A DNA stretch of 64,000 bases from assembly GCA_009773495.1 (NCBI GenBank), contig WSXW01000010.1, forward strand, positions 1 through 64,000, given 5' to 3'. The DNA is from Bacillota bacterium (GTDB lineage Bacteria > Bacillota > UBA994). Each line of letters opens with the position of its first letter. The stretch's first letter is position 1. The translations under genes and the position numbers were made by a program. Of the stretch, positions 10,202 through 19,621 are shown in pieces. The notes beneath the pieces were generated by a model. The model was not told the DNA's origin and did not search any database. It worked only from the letters and a program-made list of their open reading frames with translations.

Positions 10202-11224
10202 TTGAAAAAAGTTATACTTACGTTTTTTGCAATAGCCATTTTTGTCGCAGCCTTATCCGGTTGTAGTGCTAAGCCAGGTGAACTGGTAGTTTACTCGGCA
10301 CGAAACGAGAGTTTTGTTTTGCCGCTCACAACTGCTTTTGAACAGCAGACTGGCATTAAAGTCAGGTTACTAACTGGCAATGAAGCGCTGGTGAATAAGC
10401 TCGGTGAAGAGAAAAATAATGTGCAGGCCGACATCTTCTTTTCCAATGATGCCGGTGCCATGGAATTCTTGCGCCTTCAGGGACTGTTGCAAGCTAACAA
10501 ATCCCCTGCTGTAGCAGCTATTGACCCCCTTTACCGTTCGGACGATGGCTCTTGGGTAGGCCTTTCTGCCCGTACCAGAGTACTGATCTATAACACCGAC
10601 CTAATTAGCGAAGAAAACATGCCCAAATCATTATGGGAACTTACCGACCCTAAATGGGAAGGTCAGTTTATGATTACCCGCGGCGGCAACGGCTCTATGG
10701 TCGCGCATGTAGCGGCTTTACGGGTAGCTTGGGGTGATGAACGCACCACAGAATGGCTCACTAAAGTTCGCGCTAATGCCGGAGTTATAGTCAGCGGGCA
10801 TACTGATATTCGCCGCGCTGTCGGTTCAGGAGAATACAAATTCGGCTTAGTTAACAATTACTACTACCACCTGCAGCTGGCTGAGGACAAGGACAATAAC
10901 GTAGGCGCGATTTACCCTGACCAAGGTGCTGATGGCATGGGAGCATTCGTCAACGCTGCCGGCGTAGCATTAATCAAAGGTGCGCCAAACTCCTCTAACG
11001 CTAAAAAGTTTGTGGATTTCTTACTGCAACCCGAGCAACAAAGAATGTTTGCCTTTAACAATAAAGAGGTACCCCTCGTACCGGGTGTTGAAACTGTGAG
11101 CGAAGCTAAAAGGATCGACGAATACAAGGTTATGAGTGTCCGCCTCCAGGATATCGGTGCTGTATGGGCTGATGTCAAAGCTCTCATTGAAGCGGCCGGA
11201 TTAGACTGGGATCTAAGCAAATAG
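10202..11224 (+). CDS. Fe(3+) ABC transporter substrate-binding lipoprotein
   Basis: Lipobox LSGCS; ELVVYSARNESFVLPLTTAFEQQTGIKVRLLTGNEALVNKLGEE; adjacent permease and ATPase. TTG start after aggagg. Confidence 0.9.
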   Translation: MKKVILTFFAIAIFVAALSGCSAKPGELVVYSARNESFVLPLTTAFEQQTGIKVRLLTGNEALVNKLGEEKNNVQADIFFSNDAGAMEFLRLQGLLQANKSPAVAAIDPLYRSDDGSWVGLSARTRVLIYNTDLISEENMPKSLWELTDPKWEGQFMITRGGNGSMVAHVAALRVAWGDERTTEWLTKVRANAGVIVSGHTDIRRAVGSGEYKFGLVNNYYYHLQLAEDKDNNVGAIYPDQGADGMGAFVNAAGVALIKGAPNSSNAKKFVDFLLQPEQQRMFAFNNKEVPLVPGVETVSEAKRIDEYKVMSVRLQDIGAVWADVKALIEAAGLDWDLSK

Positions 11225-11235
11225 GGGCTGAGTAA

Positions 11236-12846
11236 ATGCTAACTTGCGCAAAGGAGACGGTTCGGGGCGTGCCCCGAACCGTCTCGGCTTACTGGCTGAA
11301 GTTATGGCGGGGTAACCCCCCAGGTATTTTTCTGGCCTTACTTTCACTCGTGGTGGGGTGTGCCATGTTTATTCCTGTTCTCTACGTGTTCGTACGCGGA
11401 CTGCAGGGCGGCACAGCTAGTTGGATGCGGTTAATGGATACACGCATCCCTATCCTCTTACAACGCAGCCTAGGACTAGCTCTAGTAGTCACTGTTCTGG
11501 GCGTGGTTATAGGTGTGGCTGCCGCCTGGTTAGTTGTGCGCACCGACCTGCCTGGCAAAAGGGCCTGGCAATGGTTATTAGCGCTGCCCATGGTTATTCC
11601 GCCGTATATTGGCGCTATTACGTATATCATCATTTTCGGACCACGGGGATGGTTGCACAACCTGCCGGGGGCACACCTGTTTTCAATATACTCCTTCGGT
11701 GGGGTTGCTCTGGTACTAACCACCTTTACCTACCCTTATGTTTACCTTATATGTAGTGCATCCCTTAAGCGCATGAGCAGAAGTTATGAGGAGGCTGCAC
11801 AAGCTGCTGGGTTTAGCCGAGGAGCAGTAGCATTGAGAGTTGTGCTACCTATGCTCCGTCCCGCCATCGGAGCAGGAGCGCTCCTCATAGCCTTGTACGT
11901 ACTATCTGACTTTGGTGCCATCAGCATTTTACGCTATAACACCTTTACTACTGCTATTTATTACCAGATGGGGAGTTTTGATCACAAGGCAGCCTCTATC
12001 CTTAGCGTAATACTGGTGTTAATAAGTCTGACTCTTATTTGGCTTGAAACTAAGACCCGTCAAGGGCAGAAATTCTATGTGACCAAGGGAGGATTAGCTA
12101 GGGGTGCCGAAATACCGCTAGGTATCTGCAAATGGCCAAGTTTTATATTTATATTTATGCTCTTTGCTGTTTCAGTCTTATTGCCCCTAGGAGTGCTTGG
12201 GTACTGGTCCTACACGGGAATTGTACGTGGTGCTCTAGATCAACGTTTTTTTGGATTTGCGCTCAACAGCCTATCAACTGCGGGTATAGCATCTATTCTC
12301 TCGATGACCTTTGCTCTACCTGTAGTCTACCTGAAACTGCGCCACCCATCGATAGTGAGCTACAGCCTAGACAAAATGGCCTACGCGGGATACGCTCTGC
12401 CAGGGGTTGTGGTGGCTTTAGGGTTGGTGTTCGTATTTAGCAATTACCTGCCCTTCCTCTATGGCAGCATGGCCATGTTGATTATTTCGTACGTTGTTAG
12501 ATTTCTACCACAAAATATGCAGGCGGTGGAAGCCTCGCTCAACTTGGTATCTCCTAGAATAGAAGAAGCAGGGCGCAGCCTAGGGCTACCACCTTGGCAG
12601 ACGCTCTTTAAAATAACTCTCCCGGTTGTTGCGCCAGGAATTCTCGCGGGTGGAGCATTTGTCTTTGTAAGCGCTCTCAAGGAACTCCCAGCGACACTAT
12701 TGCTGCGGCCCCCGGGCTTAGACACTTTAGCTGTCCGGGTGTGGATTGAAGCTGGCGAGGGCTTTTATCACGCAGCTGCTCCGGCTGCACTGATCATAAT
12801 TCTAATATCAATACTGCCTCTCAAATGGATGCTAAGCAAATACTAA
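11236..12846 (+). CDS. Iron ABC transporter permease (FbpB-like, two fused permease domains)
   Basis: Two BPD permease EAA-like loops (EEAAQAAGFSRGAVALRVVLPMLRP; EEAGRSLGLPPWQTLFKITLPVVAPG). Confidence 0.92.
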   Translation: MLTCAKETVRGVPRTVSAYWLKLWRGNPPGIFLALLSLVVGCAMFIPVLYVFVRGLQGGTASWMRLMDTRIPILLQRSLGLALVVTVLGVVIGVAAAWLVVRTDLPGKRAWQWLLALPMVIPPYIGAITYIIIFGPRGWLHNLPGAHLFSIYSFGGVALVLTTFTYPYVYLICSASLKRMSRSYEEAAQAAGFSRGAVALRVVLPMLRPAIGAGALLIALYVLSDFGAISILRYNTFTTAIYYQMGSFDHKAASILSVILVLISLTLIWLETKTRQGQKFYVTKGGLARGAEIPLGICKWPSFIFIFMLFAVSVLLPLGVLGYWSYTGIVRGALDQRFFGFALNSLSTAGIASILSMTFALPVVYLKLRHPSIVSYSLDKMAYAGYALPGVVVALGLVFVFSNYLPFLYGSMAMLIISYVVRFLPQNMQAVEASLNLVSPRIEEAGRSLGLPPWQTLFKITLPVVAPGILAGGAFVFVSALKELPATLLLRPPGLDTLAVRVWIEAGEGFYHAAAPAALIIILISILPLKWMLSKY

Positions 12847-13916
12847 GTGAGGTGAAAACCATTAGCGCTATTGAGTTGAACTTAGTAGTCAAAACCTATC
12901 TTGGCTCTAGTGAACCAGCCGTAAAAGGAATATCGCTCTCAGTTGACTCAGGCAGCATTGTGACCTTACTAGGCCCGAGTGGTTGCGGTAAAACCACAAC
13001 ATTGCGTCTCATCGCAGGCTTTGAACGGGCTGACAGCGGTGAAATTAAACTTGCAGGTAAAGTAGTCAGCGATATGTCTACCTGGGTTCCGCCGGAAAGA
13101 CGCGGGATTGGCATGGTATTCCAAGACTATGCGCTCTTTCCTCACCTTAACGTACGGGATAATATCGGCTTTGGCTGTAAGTCACATCAGCGGGCCGAAA
13201 GGATTCGTGAGATTCTTGCCCTCGTCGACCTTACAGGTCTAGAAAACCGCTACCCCCACGAGCTCTCGGGCGGTCAACAGCAGAGGGTCGCACTGGGGCG
13301 GGCTTTAGCTCCACATCCTGTGGTAGTCTTACTAGACGAACCCTTCAGTAACCTTGACGCTGACTTACGCGCTCAGATGCGCCTGGAGGTAAAACAGATT
13401 ATTACAGCAGCAGGAGCTACCGCAGTGCTCGTGACCCACGATCAAAGGGATGCTTTGTCCATCTCTGACCAAATTGTGGTTATGCGCGACGGTAGAGTAG
13501 AGCAGATCGGTAGCCCTAGGGATGTTTATCAGCACCCCGAAAGTCGTTTTGTAGCCATGTTTGTAGGGGACTCTAATATTATCCCCGGCATTATCGGCCC
13601 AGATACGAAGTCCATTGAGACCACTCTAGGCCTCGTCCCCTGCAACCACACCCATGATCTGCCACCCGGGCAACCTGTTTACCTATCTATCCGCCCTGAA
13701 AGTATCGAGCTGACCTCCGAGGGGAGCGTAGAAGGCGTGGTGGAATCCCTCAGTTACACCGGCCAGAGCGTAGATGTAAAGATTCGAGTGGACCAGGGTG
13801 TAAATCCTGCGCTGATTTTACTGGCGCACCTTCACCCGGAGGAAAAGGTACAACGGGGAGATAAACTACACTTTAGGATTATGCCCGACTTTGTGGCTGT
13901 AATCAGAGAGCACTGA
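12825..13916 (+). CDS. ABC transporter ATP-binding protein (FbpC-like)
   Basis: Walker A GPSGCGKTT, signature LSGGQQQRVALGRALAP, Walker B VVLLDEPF, C-terminal TOBE region. Confidence 0.92.
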   Translation: MDAKQILSEVKTISAIELNLVVKTYLGSSEPAVKGISLSVDSGSIVTLLGPSGCGKTTTLRLIAGFERADSGEIKLAGKVVSDMSTWVPPERRGIGMVFQDYALFPHLNVRDNIGFGCKSHQRAERIREILALVDLTGLENRYPHELSGGQQQRVALGRALAPHPVVVLLDEPFSNLDADLRAQMRLEVKQIITAAGATAVLVTHDQRDALSISDQIVVMRDGRVEQIGSPRDVYQHPESRFVAMFVGDSNIIPGIIGPDTKSIETTLGLVPCNHTHDLPPGQPVYLSIRPESIELTSEGSVEGVVESLSYTGQSVDVKIRVDQGVNPALILLAHLHPEEKVQRGDKLHFRIMPDFVAVIREH

Positions 13917-13924
13917 GGTAGCTG

Positions 13925-14296
13925 CTAATCGAGAAGCGTGGCTCTACCATTCGTAATCCTCATGAGATTGGCCAAATGCTGCCCGTTCTCATAGTAACGC
14001 CGCCGCTCTAGGAGTATAAAGGCTACGCCAACCTCGGAGATACCTACAGAGTGAACGTGCTGCGTAATTGCCTCGGACATCTTGTCAAACATCTCTGCGC
14101 CGCGGTCAAAGCAATAGACTTCTATGAAGGGGTCGCCGGGAGTTTCTTGGCCCTCGCTGATAAAGGTCGAGTGTAGGCATTCGAGGGTAAAGTACTCACG
14201 CGGTACTCCTGTGAGGGTAGATAGTTCCGTAGAGAGGGGCATACTCAAAGCTTTGACTTTCTCTACGGGAAAGGCATGAAATCTTAATTGGGGCAT
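13925..14296 (-). CDS. DUF1904 family protein
   Basis: MPQLRFHAFPVEKVKALSMPLSTELSTLTGVPREYFTLECLHSTFI...; ATG at 14296 preceded by SD aggaggtgat. Confidence 0.75.
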   Translation of the reverse strand: MPQLRFHAFPVEKVKALSMPLSTELSTLTGVPREYFTLECLHSTFISEGQETPGDPFIEVYCFDRGAEMFDKMSEAITQHVHSVGISEVGVAFILLERRRYYENGQHLANLMRITNGRATLLD

Positions 14297-14404
14297 GATA
14301 TCACCTCCTTTAGTTGTATTTGCTGCTGGCTCCTTGCAGAATCCATGTACAAAACAGAAGTATGCCAGGGGCGGCGTCCAGCCTGACACCGCTACTTCAA
14401 TAAA

Positions 14405-14842
14405 GGGCGTGTCGCAAATCGTTTATTCGTAAACGTGGAGCGGCACGCTCATTTTTGTTCGGATCAGGGAAAGAACCACACCTTTGCAGGAACATTTACT
14501 GATTAGGAGGCTGTTGGGTACATTAAAACAAGAGAAGGCCCTTTCCCTGTGGATACCTGTTAAGTTGTGGACGCCGCTTTGGGAATGTTTACCTGTCCTC
14601 GCAGGAAGAAGCGCCGGAAACCCCTATCTTGCTTGCGCCTTTGATGCACTTCTCCTTGTGCGGCAGCCGTCACAGTGAGCGCAGGAATACACGATTGTCA
14701 CGGTTGAGTACACTTCGCCGACAGGCCTGCTCCAGTTTCTGGCTGGTATGGATACCGTTCATGTATCCGTCCTCCGGGATCATTACACCAATATCTATCG
14801 GAATTGCCAGTTGATATACACTCCCGAATGATGCGACAGCCC
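14405..14842 (-). mobile_element. Decayed, internally deleted IS1182-like element (non-autonomous remnant)
   Basis: Minus-strand fragments in shifted frames read YSCAHCDGC[P]HKEKCIKGASK and RGFRRFFLRGQVNIPK, resembling IS1182-family transposase C-termini. Candidate ends gggcgtgtcgcaaatc (14405-14420) and tgatgcgacagccc (14829-14842) form an imperfect inverted repeat. Confidence 0.55.
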
Positions 14843-14909
14843 ATGGTCCCCACGTCTACGCTAAAGGGCACAGCCCTATCGCATAGTTCTGTGCTTGCGG
14901 GTAATACAT

Positions 14910-15060
14910 GCCCTCCAGTGTAGGGGCACGGCGCAGCAGCAGTAGCCCTGTGCCCTCCAGTGTAGGGGCACGGCACTGCCGTGCCCTCGTGGCCACCTAA
15001 AAGGGCACGACATGTCGTGCCCCTACACAAAAGTAGAAACGGTGCCATGTCGTGCCCTCC
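14910..15060. repeat. Cluster of REP-like palindromic repeats
   Basis: Repeated ctccagtgtaggggcacggc, cggcactgccgtgccc, gggcacgacatgtcgtgcccctaca; a related unit recurs at 51008-51039. Confidence 0.75.
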
Positions 15061-15292
15061 ATCCTCGCTATTCGCCACGGCTTACTCCTCCGTTTAAAGT
15101 AATAGTTATAGAGTTATGGTTACTATGTAAATAATTTTCGCTAGTTATAGCGGATATCCTTCTGTAATGGAAAAAATCCAGAGGGACCTACGAGTCTGCG
15201 CCTAACGGCTACATTACGGTACGAAGCACAAGGTACGATTCCCCCCTGTTCTGTGTACCGTGTTCCGTGTACTAGGAACCAGAAACGCCCTA

Positions 15293-15430
15293 CTAACACC
15301 CCTTCTTCTGCGCACAGCTCGAACACGATCCCGTGCAGCCCTTAATCTCAACCACCAAACTGGTGCAACGGGGGCAACGCAATTCACCTTTAGGGACTGG
15401 TGCACCGCACTTAGGACAATTTGTTTCCAC
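15293..15430 (-). CDS. 45-aa Cys-rich zinc-ribbon-like small protein directly downstream of feoB
   Basis: Manual translation: VETNCPKCGAPVPKGELRCPRCTSLVVEIKGCTGSCSSCAQKKGC*. GTG abuts the feoB TAG in the same frame; aggtgg SD-like sequence 8 nt upstream. Confidence 0.6.
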   Translation of the reverse strand: METNCPKCGAPVPKGELRCPRCTSLVVEIKGCTGSCSSCAQKKGC

Positions 15431-17272
15431 CTAGATCACCACCTGTGCGACTATGCCACCCACTAAAAATGCTATCGCAAAAGCGCTGATCCAAAGAATA
15501 GACGCTTCTTTCCAATTGCGCTCCTTGAACATGACAAGGACAGCAGCGATACAGGGAACGAACAGTGTGATCGTTACCATAGCAACAACAGTCTGAGCTG
15601 CGGTCAAGCTCATATCTGCCAGACCGGCGGCACCAAAGTCACGGCGCACTATGCCCATAATGAAGGCCGTCGCAGCTTCTTTAGGTAGCTTCAACCAACC
15701 TACTGTAAGAGGCGCAAAGACATTTTGCAGTGCGACCAAAGCCCCTGTAACTTCGAGTACTCCAATAATAAAAGCACCTATAGCAAAGAGGGGAGCGGCT
15801 TCGGCAATAAACATGTAGGACTTGTTCATGGTCTTTTTGAGCACGTTCTCTACGCGCGGGAGCCTAATCGGCGGCAGATCAATTAGCAAATCAGAAGATT
15901 TCCCTGGCAATACCTTATTAAGCACTACGCCAATAATCACGAAAGTAGCAAATACGGCCACCATGTAGGACGCAACATGTTGCCACCCTAATGGGGCAAT
16001 AAGGCCGACGATGACGCCTAACTGGGCAGAACACGGAATGGTGATGACCAGTAGAGCAATAGCAATAAGGCGTTCTCGCGAGGTGCCAAGCAACCGCGTG
16101 GTGATAGTTGCCATTGTCACGCAGCCAAACCCTAAAATCATGGGGATTACTGCCCTGCCGTTTAGACCGATGCCTGTAAGGGCGCGGTCCAGTAAAGCAG
16201 CAATCCGCGGCAAGTATCCCGAGTCTTCAAGTATGGCTAACAGGAGATAGAAGCCAACAACTAAAGGCAAGAGAAGTCCAAATACATAGGTTATGGTCAT
16301 AGTGAGCACACCAAATTCGCCTACCAACAGTGTATTTAGTACTGTCCCTTCAGCTATGAATCCACCCACTAGGTTACGCATAAAAGGCTCATACCTCTCT
16401 AGCATAATTACTTCTTCTGTTACTCCCACTACTGTTTGAGCAATGAAAAAACCGATAACGTAATACATGCCAAATAGGGTAGCCAACAACATCGGGATAC
16501 CAGTTAAGGGTTTGAGCATTAAGCGACCGAGCACCGTGGCAAACTTGGCCTTGGTGTTATTTTCTTTTACCACATGATGAACGATGTCATTAACTCGCTC
16601 GCGACGCGCTAGATAAATCTTCTCACGGCTGCCGGGTGGCTTAAGACCATGCCTCTTGGCCACATCAGCATCATCTTCTAGATATAACAAAGCCTCACCC
16701 TTGGTACCCAACCTATCAAGGAGCCGATTGAGATCATCAGCCACATAAGCTCCGATAAGACCGACCTTAGGCTGCTGCAGTGCTATTTCCAGTTCCTTAA
16801 AGCCCTGCTTCTCTACTGCAACAGTCCCTACCACTGGCACACCGAGTAGGTGCGACAGCAGATCAAGATCAATTTTCAGCCCTAGGTGCTCTGCCTCATC
16901 AATCATGTTGACGGCGACCACCATAGGAATACCCATTTCTAGACACTGCAATGTCAGAAATAGATCACGTTCCAAATGAGCGGCATTAACTACATTTATG
17001 ATCACTTCAGCGTTGAGGGCAACATCGCGGGTTACACGCTCTTCGTCATTAAAAGCTGAAATACCGTAGACACCAGGGGTGTCGATGTAAAGTCTTCCCC
17101 CAATCTTAGCCTGGGTAATTTCAACGGTTGTGCCGGGGAAGTTAGAGACATCAACGTACATACCTGTCAGTGCATTAAAGAACACAGACTTACCGGCGTT
17201 AGGATTACCCACCAATACCATACGTTTGAGTCCAGTGGTATCGATATGCGTATGATGATCGTGTTTAGGCAT
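15431..17272 (-). CDS. feoB: Ferrous iron transport protein B
   Basis: G1 GNPNAGKSVFFNALTG, DTPGVYG, NMIDEAE, GFGCVTMATITTR. Confidence 0.96.
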   Translation of the reverse strand: MPKHDHHTHIDTTGLKRMVLVGNPNAGKSVFFNALTGMYVDVSNFPGTTVEITQAKIGGRLYIDTPGVYGISAFNDEERVTRDVALNAEVIINVVNAAHLERDLFLTLQCLEMGIPMVVAVNMIDEAEHLGLKIDLDLLSHLLGVPVVGTVAVEKQGFKELEIALQQPKVGLIGAYVADDLNRLLDRLGTKGEALLYLEDDADVAKRHGLKPPGSREKIYLARRERVNDIVHHVVKENNTKAKFATVLGRLMLKPLTGIPMLLATLFGMYYVIGFFIAQTVVGVTEEVIMLERYEPFMRNLVGGFIAEGTVLNTLLVGEFGVLTMTITYVFGLLLPLVVGFYLLLAILEDSGYLPRIAALLDRALTGIGLNGRAVIPMILGFGCVTMATITTRLLGTSRERLIAIALLVITIPCSAQLGVIVGLIAPLGWQHVASYMVAVFATFVIIGVVLNKVLPGKSSDLLIDLPPIRLPRVENVLKKTMNKSYMFIAEAAPLFAIGAFIIGVLEVTGALVALQNVFAPLTVGWLKLPKEAATAFIMGIVRRDFGAAGLADMSLTAAQTVVAMVTITLFVPCIAAVLVMFKERNWKEASILWISAFAIAFLVGGIVAQVVI

Positions 17273-17504
17273 GTTTTTTCTCCCTCATTCTACTTTCCAC
17301 CTGTATTTGCTGCGCTAAATTACGGCCAATCGCATATTGCATTGTTCCTCTACGCAGAATCACCGGACCTGCGGGAAGCACTTCCTCAACGCTTACTTCA
17401 GAGCCTTCTGAAATACCGAACCTAATGGCTTGGGCCCTAATTAACTCGCTAGCAATATGTTTCACTGTAGCCCTATCTCCACGTTTAAGTTCACTCATAA
17501 ACAC
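17265..17504 (-). CDS. feoA: Ferrous iron transport protein A
   Basis: Small SH3-like FeoA domain (RAQAIRFGISEGSEVSVEEVLPAGPVILRRGTMQYAIGRNLAQQIQV); overlaps feoB. Confidence 0.9.
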   Translation of the reverse strand: MFMSELKRGDRATVKHIASELIRAQAIRFGISEGSEVSVEEVLPAGPVILRRGTMQYAIGRNLAQQIQVESRMREKKHA

Positions 17505-17530
17505 CTTACTCTACCTCCTGTTGTATATAT

Positions 17531-17637
17531 TGATAATCGTTCTCAGTAAATTCTCAAAAAAATATGAGACTTATTCTCATTTTATATTATACAAAAGAGG
17601 AGGGGATAGTGTCTACCCCCTCTGAGAATAATTATCA
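17531..17637. promoter_or_regulatory. Cluster of three Fur-box-like palindromes upstream of feoAB
   Basis: TGATAATCGTTCTCA (17531-17545), TGAGACTTATTCTCA (17565-17579), TGAGAATAATTATCA (17623-17637). Confidence 0.75.
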
Positions 17638-17814
17638 CAGATACTTACGGCTACTTACGGCACGTAGCGGAGGGCACATGGCGTACAACAGAGGCAGGGG
17701 CGTTCTTTGTTCCTTGTTCCTTGGGGGGCGTACATACACAGTGGAACGTTGGTGCTCTCCTCGGGTAGTAATTGAATTTTTGATCTTTGATTTTTGTTTA
17801 CTCCGTCCACTCGC

Positions 17815-18273
17815 TTAGTGATTAGTAATTTGCTCCGCGCGTAGCTCCGCAATCGCTTCTCTGGCCAATACGTCGCACCGTTCATTTTCTACGTTCCCCG
17901 CATGCCCTCTAACTTTAACCCACGTAACGCGGTGAATTGCCGTTAATCCCAGCAATTGCCGCCATAGATCTGAGTTCTCCACTGGCTGCCTTTTGGCGTT
18001 TAACCAGCCATTCCGCTGCCAGTTAGCGAACCAGTTTTGTTGAAAAGCGTTAATCAGGTAGGCCGAGTCGCTGTAAAGGGTGGCGGAGCAGGGAACCTTG
18101 AGCGCAGACAGTGCTTCCACTGCTGCACGCAGCTCCATACGCTGGTTTGTCGTCATAACCTCTGCTCCCTTTACTTCCTTGCGGTAGTCACCACTCAGTA
18201 AGACTGCTCCCCAGCCTCCGGGGCCGGGGTTGCCGGAGCAGGCGCCATCTGTGTAGATTATTACTTCCTTCAC
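17815..18273 (-). CDS. rnhA: Ribonuclease HI
   Basis: YTDGACSGNPGPGGWGAVL, TTNQRMELRAAVEAL, LYSDSAYLINAF, VKVRGHAGNVENERCD. Confidence 0.95.
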   Translation of the reverse strand: MKEVIIYTDGACSGNPGPGGWGAVLLSGDYRKEVKGAEVMTTNQRMELRAAVEALSALKVPCSATLYSDSAYLINAFQQNWFANWQRNGWLNAKRQPVENSDLWRQLLGLTAIHRVTWVKVRGHAGNVENERCDVLAREAIAELRAEQITNH

Positions 18274-19610
18274 TCGCTGCCTCCTACTCTCAAATGGTTC
18301 TCAGGCATAATGCCAATGAAACCTGTTTCTTCTTGCAGGCGCACTACAACCCCACTTACTGGGGCCACATATTCTCGAACCCGAAGCCCAGCCCAATCGT
18401 TCTGCACAGCTAATACTTCCCCTGCCTTTACGGTATCCCCAACTTTACGAAAGATAAACCCAAAGAACTCGCCGTTGTCTACGTCTAGCCTCACGAATCT
18501 CACTCCCCGTTCCACCTCTGTTTCAATGGCTGGGTAGCGGCGCTGCAAGCCCCTAATTTGCGCATAAAACATGGGTATAGGCTGCTCAAACAGCAATTGA
18601 TTAACTGTAGCCATCTGTGTAAAACGCGCAGGTATAATAATACCCACAACGACAGCTGGAACAATTCCTAGAACTGAAGAAACTATTAATCCTATAGTTG
18701 GAGTAAGGCCAGTGCCAACGGCTCTTAACCAGAGGAGAACCCCGGTGCTGACTCCTAAGCCCAAAATAGCTGCAAAACCCGGTGCTATGCTATTTTCGCC
18801 AGCAATAATTGCCATGAGTTCGCTAGCCTTTAATCCGGTAGCCTTTAGAATGGCTAGGACTCTCCTGCGCTCTAAGAACGCCAACAAGCTAGACGACAAA
18901 TAGGCAATGGTGACGAACCCCATTAGCTCTACTCTGGCCTTAGCGGCAGGTGCGTAATTTGCACCGACAATCTCCTGTGCCAAGGCAGTGGTGCTCTCTA
19001 CATCCTCAAGAGCACCTTGGGGGAATACCCGGTGTGCGTACCGAATTAAGTCTGACCTCAGCTCTGCCGGATCCTCACTGTAGAGAAACGCGTTGCGCCC
19101 TCCTGAGATTGCAGTCAGCGCCACAAGAGAATCGCCAAAAACTAGGCCATCATGCACATGAGTAATTTTTAAGCGGCGTTCCTCTGCTCCTAGCTTAATT
19201 GTGATGTCTTCCCCCACAGATAGGGAAAAGCTCTCTGCCAAACCTTGTGGTATCGCGACCGTATCTTGTGTAAGAGTGAATGTGGGAATAAAACCTTCCG
19301 AGAGTAACGAAAACAGTACGCTTCCTAGGCTACTTGGCAACACCTCTCTGCGCCAAGAAGCGACTAAGGTAATGGGAGGCTCACGCATACCACGATATGG
19401 CGGCAGAGCAGGCTCAGTCGACAAAAGACTGGCCGTCTTGGCCAACATATACCCTGATGGCATTTGAGCTTGAATTCGCACTGCCAAGAGCTCCTGTTGC
19501 CGATTTAAATACGCTCCATAGAGAGCTAGTACTACTATCGCCGAAACGAGGAGAAGCACAACCGCCATTTGTACTACCCACTGCTTCTTAAAGAATTTCC
19601 AAACAAGCAT
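18270..19610 (-). CDS. FtsX-like ABC permease with C-terminal lipoyl/barrel-sandwich-like domain
   Basis: Four-TM FtsX-like layout followed by FRKVGDTVKAGEVLAVQNDWAGLRVREYVAPVSGVVVRLQEETGFIG. Confidence 0.65.
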   Translation of the reverse strand: MLVWKFFKKQWVVQMAVVLLLVSAIVVLALYGAYLNRQQELLAVRIQAQMPSGYMLAKTASLLSTEPALPPYRGMREPPITLVASWRREVLPSSLGSVLFSLLSEGFIPTFTLTQDTVAIPQGLAESFSLSVGEDITIKLGAEERRLKITHVHDGLVFGDSLVALTAISGGRNAFLYSEDPAELRSDLIRYAHRVFPQGALEDVESTTALAQEIVGANYAPAAKARVELMGFVTIAYLSSSLLAFLERRRVLAILKATGLKASELMAIIAGENSIAPGFAAILGLGVSTGVLLWLRAVGTGLTPTIGLIVSSVLGIVPAVVVGIIIPARFTQMATVNQLLFEQPIPMFYAQIRGLQRRYPAIETEVERGVRFVRLDVDNGEFFGFIFRKVGDTVKAGEVLAVQNDWAGLRVREYVAPVSGVVVRLQEETGFIGIMPENHLRVGGSE

Positions 19611-19621
19611 TGCACCACTCC

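Noticed and set aside
14910-15060. Possible CRISPR array
   Set aside because: Units are irregularly spaced, palindromic and vary in length; no constant spacer size and no cas genes in the window.
14698-15078. 126-aa minus-strand ORF
   Set aside because: Mostly spans REP-like repeats and the IS remnant edge (repetitive CPYTGGH); not a credible protein.
15214-15405. 63-aa and 61-aa ORFs downstream of feoB
   Set aside because: They overlap the Cys-rich 45-aa frame in other frames and run into stutter repeats; the Zn-ribbon frame is the better call.
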